A DNA stretch of 64,000 nucleotides from CAVSVP01 sp963731125 (GCA_963731125.1 CAVSVP010000023.1:62001-126000); one strand, 5' to 3'; counted from the first letter of the stretch, positions 17,445-25,795 are shown. Notes: a model not told the origin generated them from the letters alone. Translations and numbers: made by a program.

Positions 17445-18131
17445 ATGGATTTAATCTCCATTATCTTACCAGTGCTCAATGAAGCGGCAGGTTTGGCTGC
17501 CTGCCTGCAAACCCTACAGCCGCTGCGCGACAAGCATTGTGAAGTGATTGTGGTCGATGGCGGCAGTGTCGATAGGAGTGTGGCTATTGCAACGCCTTTG
17601 GCGGATCAGGTACTGGTGGCGCAATGCGCCCGGGCGTGGCAGATGAATGCCGGAGCGCAGGCGGCGCACGGTGAGATCCTCTGGTTCTTGCATGGCGACA
17701 GCCGGCCGCCCCTTAACGCCGATGAGTCTATTCGTGTCGCCCTAAAGGCTCAGCGTCACGCCTGGGGGCGTTTTGATGTCCGTCTATCCGAAAGAAAACC
17801 GCTACTAAGAACGGTAGCCACTCTGATGAACTGGCGTTCTTGCCTTACCGGTATTGCTACCGGCGATCAGGGCATCTTTGTACGCCGTGCGCTTTTTGTC
17901 CAAGTGGGAGGTTTTCCTGAAATTCCCCTGATGGAAGACATTGCCTTAAGCCGTACCCTGAAAAGACACAGCGGTCGTCCGGCTTGTCTGAATAAGCATT
18001 TACTGACGTCCAGTCGGCGCTGGGAAGAAAACGGCATCTGGAAAACTATTTTACTGATGTGGCGACTGCGGCTGGACTATTTTCTAGGTGCTGATCCGGC
18101 GGCTCTGGCGCGTCTTTATTACAAGAAATAG
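17445..18131 (+). CDS. TIGR04283-type glycosyltransferase (GT2 fold)
   Basis: The 228-aa protein starts MDLISIILPVLNEAAGLAAC, the usual beginning of a GT-A family-2 transferase. DGGSVDRSVAI follows as the nucleotide-binding Asp region, WFLHGDSRPP as the DxD-like site, and GDQGIFVRRALFVQVGGFPE with MEDIALSRTLKR as the acceptor-side ED motif. This is the TIGR04283 subfamily, annotated in databases as an arsenosugar-biosynthesis or selenodomain-associated glycosyltransferase; the actual substrate here is unknown. It is cytoplasmic with no membrane segment. Its stop is three bases from the start of the next gene, a TIGR04282 transferase, so the pair is an operon. It is the first backbone gene after the mobile region. 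Confidence 0.85.
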   Translation: MDLISIILPVLNEAAGLAACLQTLQPLRDKHCEVIVVDGGSVDRSVAIATPLADQVLVAQCARAWQMNAGAQAAHGEILWFLHGDSRPPLNADESIRVALKAQRHAWGRFDVRLSERKPLLRTVATLMNWRSCLTGIATGDQGIFVRRALFVQVGGFPEIPLMEDIALSRTLKRHSGRPACLNKHLLTSSRRWEENGIWKTILLMWRLRLDYFLGADPAALARLYYKK

Positions 18132-18134
18132 CAG

Positions 18135-18839
18135 GTGTCGATCTTGGAATTTCCAGAAGCAAGGCTGCTGGTATTTATCAAAGCACCGGTGCCGGGTCAG
18201 GTTAAAACGCGTCTGATCAAGCACCTTGGCGAAATCGGTGCTGCCAGGCTATACCAAACGCTGGTGCGGCGGACGCTTAATATAGCCATGGCAGCTCAAT
18301 TATGCCCGGTGCAACTGTGGTGTGCTCCGAATACCAAACAGGCTTTTTTTGTGGCTTGCCGGCGCAGATATCAGATGCCTCTGTACGTCCAGCAAGGCAG
18401 TGATTTAGGAGAGCGGATGGACCGTGCCTTGACGGCGGCTTTGCGTGACGGTGACTATGCCGTTTTGATAGGGGGGGATTGCCCGTCGCTGGGAACCGGC
18501 GCATTGCAATGCGCCCTTAAGGCCCTAGCTAACGGGGAGGATGCCGTACTGGGTCCGGTCGAAGATGGCGGTTATGTATTGATTGGCCTGCGCCGGCCCT
18601 GTGCGGCGCTGTTCAAAGGAGTCGCTTGGAGCGGTAAGGGAGTCCTGGCGGCAACCCGGCGACGTCTGCGTCGAGCCGGGCTACGATGGGTAGAACTACC
18701 GCTGGGCTGGGATGTTGACCGACCCGCTGATGTGCGACGGCTTAAGCAAACTCATACATTTTGTGCAAAAAAAGGTAAATCAGCAGGTTGGTCAGTAGGG
18801 CGATCTAGCGGGAAAAGCAAGTCTTTTCTGGACTTTTGA
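18135..18839 (+). CDS. TIGR04282-type glycosyltransferase (DUF2064)
   Basis: Starts at GTG 18135 with AGCAGG just upstream. The protein has the CofC/MobA-like nucleotidyl fold start LLVFIKAPVPGQVKTRL, YQTLVRRTLNIAM, then the substrate region DYAVLIGGDCPSLGTGAL and EDAVLGPVEDGGYVLIGLRR, and ends with LGWDVDRPADVRRLK. After that comes a 35-residue Ser/Lys/Gly-rich tail (KKGKSAGWSVGRSSGKSKSF) not usual for the family, which may be read-through past a lost stop. It works with the preceding TIGR04283 protein in an undefined sugar transfer. The radical-SAM ArsS partner of arsenosugar synthesis is not in the window. Confidence 0.85.
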   Translation: MSILEFPEARLLVFIKAPVPGQVKTRLIKHLGEIGAARLYQTLVRRTLNIAMAAQLCPVQLWCAPNTKQAFFVACRRRYQMPLYVQQGSDLGERMDRALTAALRDGDYAVLIGGDCPSLGTGALQCALKALANGEDAVLGPVEDGGYVLIGLRRPCAALFKGVAWSGKGVLAATRRRLRRAGLRWVELPLGWDVDRPADVRRLKQTHTFCAKKGKSAGWSVGRSSGKSKSFLDF

Positions 18840-18844
18840 CGGCT

Positions 18845-19447
18845 TTACTGGAGCTTGTCGGGGTCCCCATCGCCAAACGACTCGGTGATATACCGTTCGA
18901 ATTGCAATTCATCAGACCAGAAGTTCAGTGGTAGACCGGCCTTTTGTTTTAGCTGGGTGACAAACAGGAAAGGTTCCGGCAGGCTTTCCCAGACGCTGGG
19001 CAAAAAAGTGGCTCGCCGTTGGCCAAGCCATAGAATCAGCCCATCGACACCCGGGCGTAGCTGTGCCAGCAGATCCTCCTCGGAACGAAAGTGGATAGAT
19101 TCCGAGGGCGATAACACCGAAATATGCATCTCCAGGCCCGGGAACTCTGCTTGGCGCAGCGGCGGAAATCGAGGGTCTTCGAAAGCGGCCGCAAAGGCAT
19201 GCTCGGCCACATCCTTCACCAGGGGCAGACGGGCTTCCAGAATGCCGATACAGCCCCGCAGGCTCTGCTCGATAGCGAGCGTAACAAAAGTCGCCCGCTG
19301 CAGGCGGAGGGATTCAGGATAATCCGCCGGATCCACCGCAAGCGGGCAATAATAGGCAAGACCCGATTGTATCGACTGCCGGGCGACGTCCAGCAATATC
19401 GCCCGATCCTCGGCGGCAAGGGTGCTATTCGTTGAAGACATAGGCAC
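18845..19447 (-). CDS. amrA: AmmeMemoRadiSam system protein A (AMMECR1 domain)
   Basis: A 200-aa AMMECR1 protein: RQSIQSGLAYYCPLAVDP, LRGCIGILEARLPLVKDVAE, AFEDPRFPPLRQAEFPGLEM and the LSPSESIHFRSEEDLLAQLR and GVDGLILWLGQRRATFLPSV blocks are all in place. The LRGCIG hexapeptide is the family signature. The function is unknown in bacteria, but it co-occurs with a Memo-type protein and a radical SAM enzyme, as here. Its start overlaps the end of the protein B gene by 23 bp on the same strand, so translation is probably coupled. Stop at 18845-18847, convergent with the TIGR04282 gene. Confidence 0.9.
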   Translation of the reverse strand: MPMSSTNSTLAAEDRAILLDVARQSIQSGLAYYCPLAVDPADYPESLRLQRATFVTLAIEQSLRGCIGILEARLPLVKDVAEHAFAAAFEDPRFPPLRQAEFPGLEMHISVLSPSESIHFRSEEDLLAQLRPGVDGLILWLGQRRATFLPSVWESLPEPFLFVTQLKQKAGLPLNFWSDELQFERYITESFGDGDPDKLQ

Positions 19448-20213
19448 CGTATCCTACCACTTGATCCCGGGGGCCAGCCGTATCGCCGGAATTACGTAAA
19501 TCGATGGTTTCACCTCGTAATCCCCTACGCTGGGCGACCCACAATAGGCCATTGACGGGATTGCGTCCACAGGCATCTTCGTAACCGATGTCGGCATAGC
19601 GTAATGATTCGATTGCTTTGGAAGTGTCGGCATCCAGACGCTTTGCCGTTTGATAGTCATGGTAATGGCTTAAGTCTGAGCTAATAACGATCAACGTTTC
19701 CGGGCCACCCCACAGCGCTTCTAAAACGGCCCCGACTTCGGCAGGACTCGCATCGCCGACGACGAGCGGTACCAGGCTAAAGTCATCCAGCACCTCTTGC
19801 AGGAAGGGTAGGTGAACCTCCAAGCTGTGCTCCTGAGCGTGAGCCCTGTCCAGGACACTCACCTGAGGCATATCGTGGAGCTGGGCGATGGCCTCCTGAT
19901 CCACCGGGATATGGCCTAAGGGGGTTGCGAAGGTTACCATGCCACTGATGGCGATACCGCGAAAACCAACTCGGTGGCTGGGGCCTAGCAAAACCACCCG
20001 GTGAATCCTATCCTTCGCCGCCAGTAAGCGGGCATAGGCGGAAGCGGCAATGGGGCCGGAGTAGATATAACCGGCATGGGGCACAATCATCGCCTTGGGA
20101 ACCGGTCCGGTCGCCGTGACGTGGGCGAGAAAATGCTGCACCTGGGTGTGCAACTCCTGGGAATCATTGGAGTAAAACATGCCTGCTACGGCAGGCGAGC
20201 GTACGGTAGTCAT
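19425..20213 (-). CDS. amrB: AmmeMemoRadiSam system protein B (Memo-like)
   Basis: The start at ATG 20213 (MTTVRSPAVAGMFYSNDSQE) is chosen because GGAGA lies 9 nt before it; an in-frame ATG at 20255 is less likely. The Memo fold has AMIVPHAGYIYSGPIAASAY, VVLLGPSHRVGFRGIAISGM, QEHSLEVHLPFLQEVL and VVGDASPAEVGAVLEALWGG, then ISSDLSHYHDYQTAKRLD. The His residues that line the Memo cleft (PHAGY, SHR, EHS) are present. It belongs to the class III extradiol-dioxygenase-like superfamily; whether it is an enzyme is not settled. It is divergent from the radical SAM gene of the same system across a 360-bp region carrying a long inverted repeat. Confidence 0.9.
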   Translation of the reverse strand: MTTVRSPAVAGMFYSNDSQELHTQVQHFLAHVTATGPVPKAMIVPHAGYIYSGPIAASAYARLLAAKDRIHRVVLLGPSHRVGFRGIAISGMVTFATPLGHIPVDQEAIAQLHDMPQVSVLDRAHAQEHSLEVHLPFLQEVLDDFSLVPLVVGDASPAEVGAVLEALWGGPETLIVISSDLSHYHDYQTAKRLDADTSKAIESLRYADIGYEDACGRNPVNGLLWVAQRRGLRGETIDLRNSGDTAGPRDQVVGYGAYVFNE

Positions 20214-20356
20214 AGTGCATGTCTCCGTTTGCCGTATGCGAAAATTGGCGGGCACAAAAACCCTTGTTCGATGGTCTAAGTAACATCATTTTATAGGGGA
20301 TTTTCCGACAAAGTTTACCATGCTTTCTGATATTCTTCCTGTGTTCTTCTTGGCAG

Positions 20357-20521
20357 GGGATGCAACCCACCGAGTGCGCAGAACGGGGCCGGGCAGCTCG
20401 TGAAAGGGGTGTCGGCGGGAGGGATGCCGTCGTCAAGCCTGCAGGGAGGCATTCACGGCGTTCCCTGGAACGAGCTGCCCGGCCCCTGGAGTACTCTGCG
20501 GCGGTCGGCGGGTTACATCCC
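20357..20521. repeat. 165-nt long inverted repeat (possible leader hairpin) upstream of amrS
   Basis: Outer arms GGGATGCAACCCACCGA (20357-20373) and TCGGCGGGTTACATCCC (20505-20521) are near-perfect inverses. Inner arms GGGGCCGGGCAGCTCGT (20385-20401) and ACGAGCTGCCCGGCCCC (20470-20486) are exact inverses. The left and right halves look like two inverted copies of one module of about 70 bp. It ends about 50 nt before the amrS start, so it could fold in that transcript. No T-run follows, so it is not a simple terminator. Confidence 0.75.
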
Positions 20522-20573
20522 TTGGCAGAGAGGCGCAGAGGGGACAGCGGAAAAACCCCAACGGGAGGTTGTT

Positions 20574-21668
20574 ATGAACACTGTAAGCAACGAAACTGAT
20601 TTTCCTACTCAATATTGGCACATGCTCGAAGACGGGCGGATTCAATGCGATGTCTGCCCGCGAGCTTGTAAGCTCCATGAAGGCCAGTTGGGGCTGTGTT
20701 TTGTGCGTGCCCGGCGCCACGATCAGGTTGTGCTGACGACTTATGGCCGCTCCAGTGGTTTCTGCGTGGATCCCATTGAGAAGAAACCATTGAACCAGTT
20801 CTTGCCGGGCACACCGATTCTCTCCTTTGGTACGGCGGGTTGTAATCTGGCCTGTAAATTCTGTCAGAACTGGGATATGAGTAAATCGCGGGAAATGGAC
20901 ACGCTCGCCGATGCAGCTTCGCCCGAAAAGATCGCCCGGGTGGCCCATGAATTGGGTTGCCGCAGCGTGGCCTATACTTATAACGATCCCGTCATTTTCA
21001 TGGAATACGCCATTGACGTGGCCAAGGCCTGCCGAGAGTACGATATCAAATCGGTGGCGGTGACCGCCGGGTATATGTGCGCTGAGCCGCGCCGGGAATT
21101 CTACCAGTACATGGATGCCGCCAATGTGGACTTGAAGGCTTTTACCGAGAAGTTTTATTGGAAAATCTGTGGTGGCCATTTAGCCCCGGTGTTGGATACG
21201 CTCATCTATCTGAAACAGGAGACCCGGGTCTGGTTCGAGTTAACCACGCTACTGATTCCGGGAGAAAACGATTCGGAGAAGGAGTTGGAGGAAATGACGC
21301 AATGGGTCGTGGAAAACCTGGGGCCGGACGTGCCCATGCATTTTACGGCTTTTCATCCGGACTGGAAAATGCTGGACCACTCCCATACGCCGGCGTCCAC
21401 GCTTACCCGGGCGCGGCAGATTGCCCAGCAGAACGGCGTGCGTTACGTCTATACGGGTAATGTCCATGATGAAGCCGGCGGCAGCACCTATTGCCACCAG
21501 TGCGGCCAAAAGCTGATCGGCCGGGACTGGTATGAGCTGAGCGATTGGCACTTGACCGCTGATGGCCGCTGTACGGCCTGCGGGACGCCCTGCGCAGGCG
21601 TGTTCGAGGCCCGGCGCGGCCACTGGGGTGCGCGGCGGCGTCCGGTGCGGTTGCGCAGTTATGCCTGA
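20574..21668 (+). CDS. amrS: AmmeMemoRadiSam system radical SAM enzyme
   Basis: The start is set at ATG 20574, preceded by GGGAGG at 20562-20567. The longer frame from 20400 would translate the inverted repeat and is rejected. 364 aa. The N-terminus has CDVCPRACKLHEGQLGLCFV; the radical SAM motif CNLACKFC is near residue 95 (FGTAGCNLACKFCQNWDMSK); then YTYNDPVIFMEYAIDVAKAC, a SAM-binding region around VTAGYMCAEP, and a C-terminal zinc-ribbon-like part (YCHQCGQKLIGRDW, CTACGTPC). The radical chemistry and substrate are not known. It is divergent from proteins A and B and overlaps the next gene's possible start by 8 bp. Confidence 0.92.
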   Translation: MNTVSNETDFPTQYWHMLEDGRIQCDVCPRACKLHEGQLGLCFVRARRHDQVVLTTYGRSSGFCVDPIEKKPLNQFLPGTPILSFGTAGCNLACKFCQNWDMSKSREMDTLADAASPEKIARVAHELGCRSVAYTYNDPVIFMEYAIDVAKACREYDIKSVAVTAGYMCAEPRREFYQYMDAANVDLKAFTEKFYWKICGGHLAPVLDTLIYLKQETRVWFELTTLLIPGENDSEKELEEMTQWVVENLGPDVPMHFTAFHPDWKMLDHSHTPASTLTRARQIAQQNGVRYVYTGNVHDEAGGSTYCHQCGQKLIGRDWYELSDWHLTADGRCTACGTPCAGVFEARRGHWGARRRPVRLRSYA

Positions 21669-22536
21669 GGCTAACGATGGCGCTATGGTATACGAGACAT
21701 TGATTGAGCCGGCGGTGCTGCACGCCCGGCTGGGCGATTCGGACTGGGTGGCAGTCGATTGCCGCTTTAACCTGCTGGACTCCGAGGCCGGCCGCCATGC
21801 CTACCATCAGGCCCATATTCCCGGTGCCTATTACGCACATCTGGAAGAAGACCTATCCGGCCCTGTTACCGCTAGTAGCGGCAGACACCCCTTGCCGGCT
21901 GCGCAACACCTGGTGCGTACCCTGGGTACGTGGGGAATCCGCGAGACGAGCCAGGTCGTGGTCTATGACGACGCTGGTGGTGCGATGGCCGCACGGCTTT
22001 GGTGGCTGTTGCGCTGGCTGGGTCATCGGGCCTGTGCCGTTCTGAACGGTGGATTGCCGGCTTGGAAAGCGCAAGACTTAGCCTTGAGTGTGGCAATTCC
22101 GAAGCGTCACACTGCCGTCTTTCCAGAGCGTCATAACGATCACTTATGGGTGGATAGCGGCACCGTCTTAGCGACCGTGGTTCAGGGGGATGCGCTGTTA
22201 TTGGATGCGCGGGCTAGCGCGCGCTATCGCGGTGAGCAAGAGCCCATCGATCCGGTGGCAGGGCATATACCCAACGCCGTTAATCTGCCTCTGGAAGGGA
22301 ATTTGACTCGGGGAGGGCGGTTCCTGGAACCAACCGCGTTGCGGGCACGTTTTGCTGCCGTGTTGGACGAGCGTCCGCCTGCGAAAGTGCTCCATATGTG
22401 TGGTTCCGGCGTCACCGCCTGCCATAATTTACTGGCCATGGAAGTGGCCGGATTACAGGGGTCGCGGTTGTACGCGGGTTCCTGGAGTGAATGGATTCGG
22501 GATCCGGACCGGCCGGTGACCACCGGTGAGGCCTAA
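21661..22536 (+). CDS. Two-domain rhodanese (thiosulfate/mercaptopyruvate sulfurtransferase)
   Basis: ATG 21661 overlaps the amrS stop, suggesting coupling; a second in-frame ATG at 21685 (MVYETLIEPAVLHARLGDSD) is an equally good start. The inactive N-terminal rhodanese domain runs to about residue 135 (WVAVDCRFNLLDSEAGRHAY, QVVVYDDAGGAMAARLWWLL). The C-terminal domain holds the active loop MCGSGVTACHNLLA with the persulfide Cys, as in SseA-type enzymes. A CGSGVTA loop favours thiosulfate or mercaptopyruvate as donor but does not decide between them. Cytoplasmic, 291 aa. Confidence 0.88.
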   Translation: MPEANDGAMVYETLIEPAVLHARLGDSDWVAVDCRFNLLDSEAGRHAYHQAHIPGAYYAHLEEDLSGPVTASSGRHPLPAAQHLVRTLGTWGIRETSQVVVYDDAGGAMAARLWWLLRWLGHRACAVLNGGLPAWKAQDLALSVAIPKRHTAVFPERHNDHLWVDSGTVLATVVQGDALLLDARASARYRGEQEPIDPVAGHIPNAVNLPLEGNLTRGGRFLEPTALRARFAAVLDERPPAKVLHMCGSGVTACHNLLAMEVAGLQGSRLYAGSWSEWIRDPDRPVTTGEA

Positions 22537-22588
22537 GCGCGTGTCTAATTCTGTCGTTGTTGCGTCCACGCGGAGCCAATGAACTGCT

Positions 22589-23347
22589 ATGTGCTTGATC
22601 TTGTTCGCTTACCAGTCGCATCCTCGGCATCCATTGCTACTGGCCGCTAACCGTGACGAGTTTTACGTCCGTCCTACCGCTCCCATGGCGTATTGGGAGG
22701 ATGTTCCGGAGCTGCTGGCCGGCCGGGATTTGCAGGCAGGAGGCACTTGGCTGGGCATTACCCGGGGCAGGCGCTTTGCGGCTATTACGAATTATCGCGA
22801 TCCGCGTAGCGTGCTTCCCAATGCCCCCTCCCGCGGGCATCTCGTGAGTGATTTTCTAAAAAGCCGGGAGTCCGGCCAGACTTATTTGGAACGACTGCTG
22901 CCTCGCGGAAGCGCTTATAACGGTTTTAATTTGTTATTGTGGGACGGTAAAGAGCTGCTGTACTACTCCAATCAAAATAGTTCGCCTCAAGCCCTGCAAC
23001 CGGGCATCTACGGGCTCAGTAATCATCTGTTGAACACCCCCTGGCCGAAAGTGGAACGTGGACGGCGCAAGCTGGGCGCCCTTCTTGAAGAAGGCGCCGT
23101 GCCGAGCACAGAGGATTTATTGGGATTATTGGAAGACCGCACCCGCGCGACTGATGAAGCACTCCCGAATACCGGCGTATCTTTGGCATGGGAGCGTATG
23201 TTATCTCCGCTGTTTATCGAAAGCCCCGACTACGGTACCCGTTCATCCACTATTTTACGGGTGGATCAGCAGGGTAAGGTAACGGTAGCGGAAAAAACCT
23301 GGGACAACGGCAGTCTCCGAGAATTTCAGCTGCAATGGTCGTGTTAA
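22589..23347 (+). CDS. NRDE family protein (TANGO2-like)
   Basis: 252 aa starting MCLILFAYQSHPRHPLLLAA and immediately NRDEFYVRPT, the signature that names the family; the N-terminal Cys2 is typical. Next come WEDVPELLAGRDLQAGGTWL, FAAITNYRDPRSVLPNAPSR and SRGHLVSDFL, then YNGFNLLLWD and LSNHLLNTPWPKVERGR. Members are Ntn-hydrolase-like by fold and the eukaryotic homologue TANGO2 is linked to metabolism and possibly haem handling; the bacterial role is unknown. It lies 52 bp after the sulfurtransferase gene on the same strand. Confidence 0.9.
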   Translation: MCLILFAYQSHPRHPLLLAANRDEFYVRPTAPMAYWEDVPELLAGRDLQAGGTWLGITRGRRFAAITNYRDPRSVLPNAPSRGHLVSDFLKSRESGQTYLERLLPRGSAYNGFNLLLWDGKELLYYSNQNSSPQALQPGIYGLSNHLLNTPWPKVERGRRKLGALLEEGAVPSTEDLLGLLEDRTRATDEALPNTGVSLAWERMLSPLFIESPDYGTRSSTILRVDQQGKVTVAEKTWDNGSLREFQLQWSC

Positions 23348-23360
23348 GCCATGATGTCGT

Positions 23361-23744
23361 ATGCTAGAGATTCTAAAGCCGTACCTGTTATATCTAAGAG
23401 GCTGTTGGAAAACCCCAGATCGAACGATTTTGGAGTATTTTAAATCCGAGCAGCTCGAATCCGGCACCGCACCGCTTATCATCGATGTGCGTTCGCGGTG
23501 GGAGTATCAACGAGGTCATGTGCCCGGCGCCGTGCATATTCCTTTTTGGGCAATGCTGTTTCATCTTGCAGCGATTTCAGTTACACCTGACGAGCCTATT
23601 GTCGTTTACTGCGAGCATGGTCCCCGCGCCGGTATTGCGCGTTTTGCGCTGCGCCGAACGGGGTTTCAGAGGGTGCGTTGTCTGGAGGGTCATATGGCCC
23701 AATGGCGAAAAGCGAGGCTGCCAATCACCGGACGTGCGCGATAA
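23361..23744 (+). CDS. Single-domain rhodanese whose N-terminus is encoded by a MITE fragment
   Basis: A 127-aa rhodanese: LIIDVRSRWEYQRGHVPGAV, HIPFWAMLF and the catalytic loop VYCEHGPRAGIARFALRRTG. The active Cys is in CEHGPRA. Codons about 13-29 of the frame (RGCWKTPDRTILEYFK) lie inside a half copy of MITE family 1 (23398-23446), so the first 30 residues are not ancestral. Translation may start at ATG 23361 or be lost; no clear ribosome site is visible. The rest of the domain is intact, so a chimeric protein could still be active. The gene is 13 bp downstream of the NRDE gene. Confidence 0.75.
   Translation: MLEILKPYLLYLRGCWKTPDRTILEYFKSEQLESGTAPLIIDVRSRWEYQRGHVPGAVHIPFWAMLFHLAAISVTPDEPIVVYCEHGPRAGIARFALRRTGFQRVRCLEGHMAQWRKARLPITGRAR
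23398..23446. repeat. MITE family 1, half copy C (about 49 bp)
   Basis: GAGGCTGTTGGAAAACCCC then GATCGAACGATTT and GGAGTATTTTAAATC matches the inverse of the right half of copy B (12735-12783) with a few substitutions. The other half is absent. It is fused in frame into a rhodanese gene. Confidence 0.82.
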
Positions 23745-23817
23745 GGAAAAGCCAAGGGCCGACTGGAGGAAACCGCAGCGCTTTACGGTATTCCGCCAGC
23801 TCGAAGAATACCAGGTT

Positions 23818-24138
23818 TCAGTCAACTTTGACTGCGGTACCGCTTGCGCTTACCATGAGCATTCCATTTTTCTCGCCGAGCACTTCGTAGTCTATATCCA
23901 CTGCAACCACGGCGTTGGCGCCTAGCTGCCGGGCGGTTTCCCTGAGTTCGTCCAAGGCAATCTCTCTGGCTTTTTTCAGTTCTTTTTCATAAGCGCCGGA
24001 GCGTCCGCCTACGATATCCCGAAGCCCGGCGAAAAGATCCCTGAATAAATTTGCGCCTAAAATCGCTTCTCCATTTACGATGCCAAGATATTCCTTGATA
24101 CGTTTTCCTTCCACCGTTGGGGTTGTGGTGATGATCAT
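23818..24138 (-). CDS. YbjQ family protein (UPF0145)
   Basis: 106 aa with the full family pattern: MIITTTPTVEGKRIKEYLGI, VNGEAILGANLFRDLFAGLR, DIVGGRSGAYEKELKKAREI and LGANAVVAVDIDYEVLG. These proteins form pentameric rings in structural work, and their role is unknown; some are induced by stress. The upstream GAGGCAACG on the minus strand gives a usable ribosome site. Monocistronic, downstream of the histidine kinase gene on the same strand with a 25-bp gap, so co-transcription is possible. Confidence 0.9.
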   Translation of the reverse strand: MIITTTPTVEGKRIKEYLGIVNGEAILGANLFRDLFAGLRDIVGGRSGAYEKELKKAREIALDELRETARQLGANAVVAVDIDYEVLGEKNGMLMVSASGTAVKVD

Positions 24139-24163
24139 AGCGTTGCCTCCTCATGGATGCATA

Positions 24164-25705
24164 TTAGATCTCTTGCTTAACTGCGGGCAGGGTAAAGCGA
24201 AACATAATGCCACGAACGGCTTGGGGAGTCGCCCACAATTGTCCACTGTGCGCATCAATGATGGACTTGCTGATTGAGAGTCCTAGACCGGTGCCAGTGG
24301 GTTTAGTCGTAAAGAAAGGTTGAAATAGCTTTTCTTGCGCTGCGCCGGAAAGACTTGGGCCGGTGTCGCACACGCGCACCTCGATCCTATTGCTGGCGGT
24401 CCACAGCGTCTGGATGCGCAACTCGCGCTCGTTAATGGCTATGTCTTGCATTGCCTCAATAGCGTTGTACATCAGATTGAGGATGACCTGTTGGATCTGT
24501 ATCGCGTCGACGAGCGCCAGTAGCGGCTCGTTGGTCAAGTGAAAGTGCAAAGTCACATGCTGTTGCTGGATCATAAACTCAATTAAACCCACCGCTTCTT
24601 TTATCAGCTTGTTGATATCTTCGGTCTTCCTCAAAGGGTTTGTTTTCCGAGTAAAGTGCTTCATACGGCGGATGATTTCCCCTGCCCGTTGGCTCTGAGT
24701 GACGATCTTTTCGAGTAACGAAAGCAGTTCAGTGGCTTGTTCTTCAGGAAATCGCAGCGGTTGTAAATTAACCTTCGCGGTGACGGCGCCGGCCGTTTCA
24801 GCATAGATGCCAATAGCGGATAACGGCTGATTGAGTTCATGGGCCAGACTGGAAGCCATTTCTCCGACGAGACTGAGGCGCGCCATGTGTGCCACGGTAT
24901 GCTGTTGCTGACGTGCCTGAACTTCGTTCAACCGGTGCTCAGTAATGTCGCGAGCAATGCCAATCACTCCTTGAATCTGTCCTGCATCGTTCCAGTAGGG
25001 CGCTTTGGTAACGGAATAAAAGCGCGTTTCCCCTGTAATGGCTAGCTGGTGCTCGAATGTCCGGGACTGTCCGCTTACCATAACCTGGCGGTTTTCCTCC
25101 AGGAGCAACTGTGCCGTCGTGGGTCCAAATATTTCCGTCAGATGCTGCCCTATGGGTTCCTCCATGGTCCTGCCAAGCGCTTGCCTATCGGCGCTGTTGG
25201 CCAGTACATAACGGCCTTCGACATCGTTAATAAAAATGGCATCCGTCGTACTCTCCAGAATAGTATTCAAAAGATTGTTCTTCTCTCGCAGAGCCGCCTC
25301 AGTTTGTTTGCGTACGGTGATTTCCTGCTGCAATGCGGTGTTCATGCGGGTAAGTTCTGCCGTACGTTCCTGTACGTGTTGTTCAAGCTCATCATGGGCG
25401 TTACGCAACACCTGTTCCGCCTGCTGAATTTTGGCAATCAGAGAACCGATACCCACCATCCCGGTAACCATAAATGCGGAGATAGCGAGAGCAACGAGTT
25501 CCGCGGTAAAGCCGGTTGCGGGAGTATCCGTATTGCCAAGCAGCAGTTGATAGAACGTAATGCAACGGCGCACATCCATGAGCAGCATAGCCGAGGCGAT
25601 AGAAATCCACGCCCACTGCCGCCCGGTAATGCGGATAAGCCGCAATGCCAAAACCGCCGCTGTGGTCTGCAGTAGGATGGAAAAGCTCAAAATGGCGCTT
25701 AACAT
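24164..25705 (-). CDS. Membrane-bound PAS sensor histidine kinase
   Basis: 513 aa. The first 110 residues hold about three hydrophobic segments (MLSAILSFSILLQTTAAVLA; WAWISIASAMLLMDVR; ELVALAISAFMVTGMVGIGS), then a coiled coil (IQQAEQVLRNAHDELEQHVQ). A PAS domain covers about 150-270 (TDAIFINDVEGRYVLANSAD; YWNDAGQIQGVIGIARDITE). The HisKA box is VGEMASSLAHELNQPLSAIG with the phospho-His in AHELNQP. The ATPase has N-box NLMYNAIEAM, VCDTGPSLSGAAQEKLFQPF and TGTGLGLSISKSIIDAHSGQ. This resembles the NtrY/FixL-type 4-TM-free PAS kinases. No response regulator gene is adjacent, so it is an orphan. Confidence 0.88.
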   Translation of the reverse strand: MLSAILSFSILLQTTAAVLALRLIRITGRQWAWISIASAMLLMDVRRCITFYQLLLGNTDTPATGFTAELVALAISAFMVTGMVGIGSLIAKIQQAEQVLRNAHDELEQHVQERTAELTRMNTALQQEITVRKQTEAALREKNNLLNTILESTTDAIFINDVEGRYVLANSADRQALGRTMEEPIGQHLTEIFGPTTAQLLLEENRQVMVSGQSRTFEHQLAITGETRFYSVTKAPYWNDAGQIQGVIGIARDITEHRLNEVQARQQQHTVAHMARLSLVGEMASSLAHELNQPLSAIGIYAETAGAVTAKVNLQPLRFPEEQATELLSLLEKIVTQSQRAGEIIRRMKHFTRKTNPLRKTEDINKLIKEAVGLIEFMIQQQHVTLHFHLTNEPLLALVDAIQIQQVILNLMYNAIEAMQDIAINERELRIQTLWTASNRIEVRVCDTGPSLSGAAQEKLFQPFFTTKPTGTGLGLSISKSIIDAHSGQLWATPQAVRGIMFRFTLPAVKQEI

Positions 25706-25795
25706 GCCTAGTCCGTAACCGTAAAGAGAGTATTACGGTATACGAAGTTTGCACTGCATTATCAAGAATTTTAAGGGGAGGGCGTGTAATCTGAC

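Noticed and set aside
20400..20573. N-terminal extension of the radical SAM enzyme
   Set aside because: It would translate the long inverted repeat; the ATG at 20574 has a good ribosome site and fits the family.
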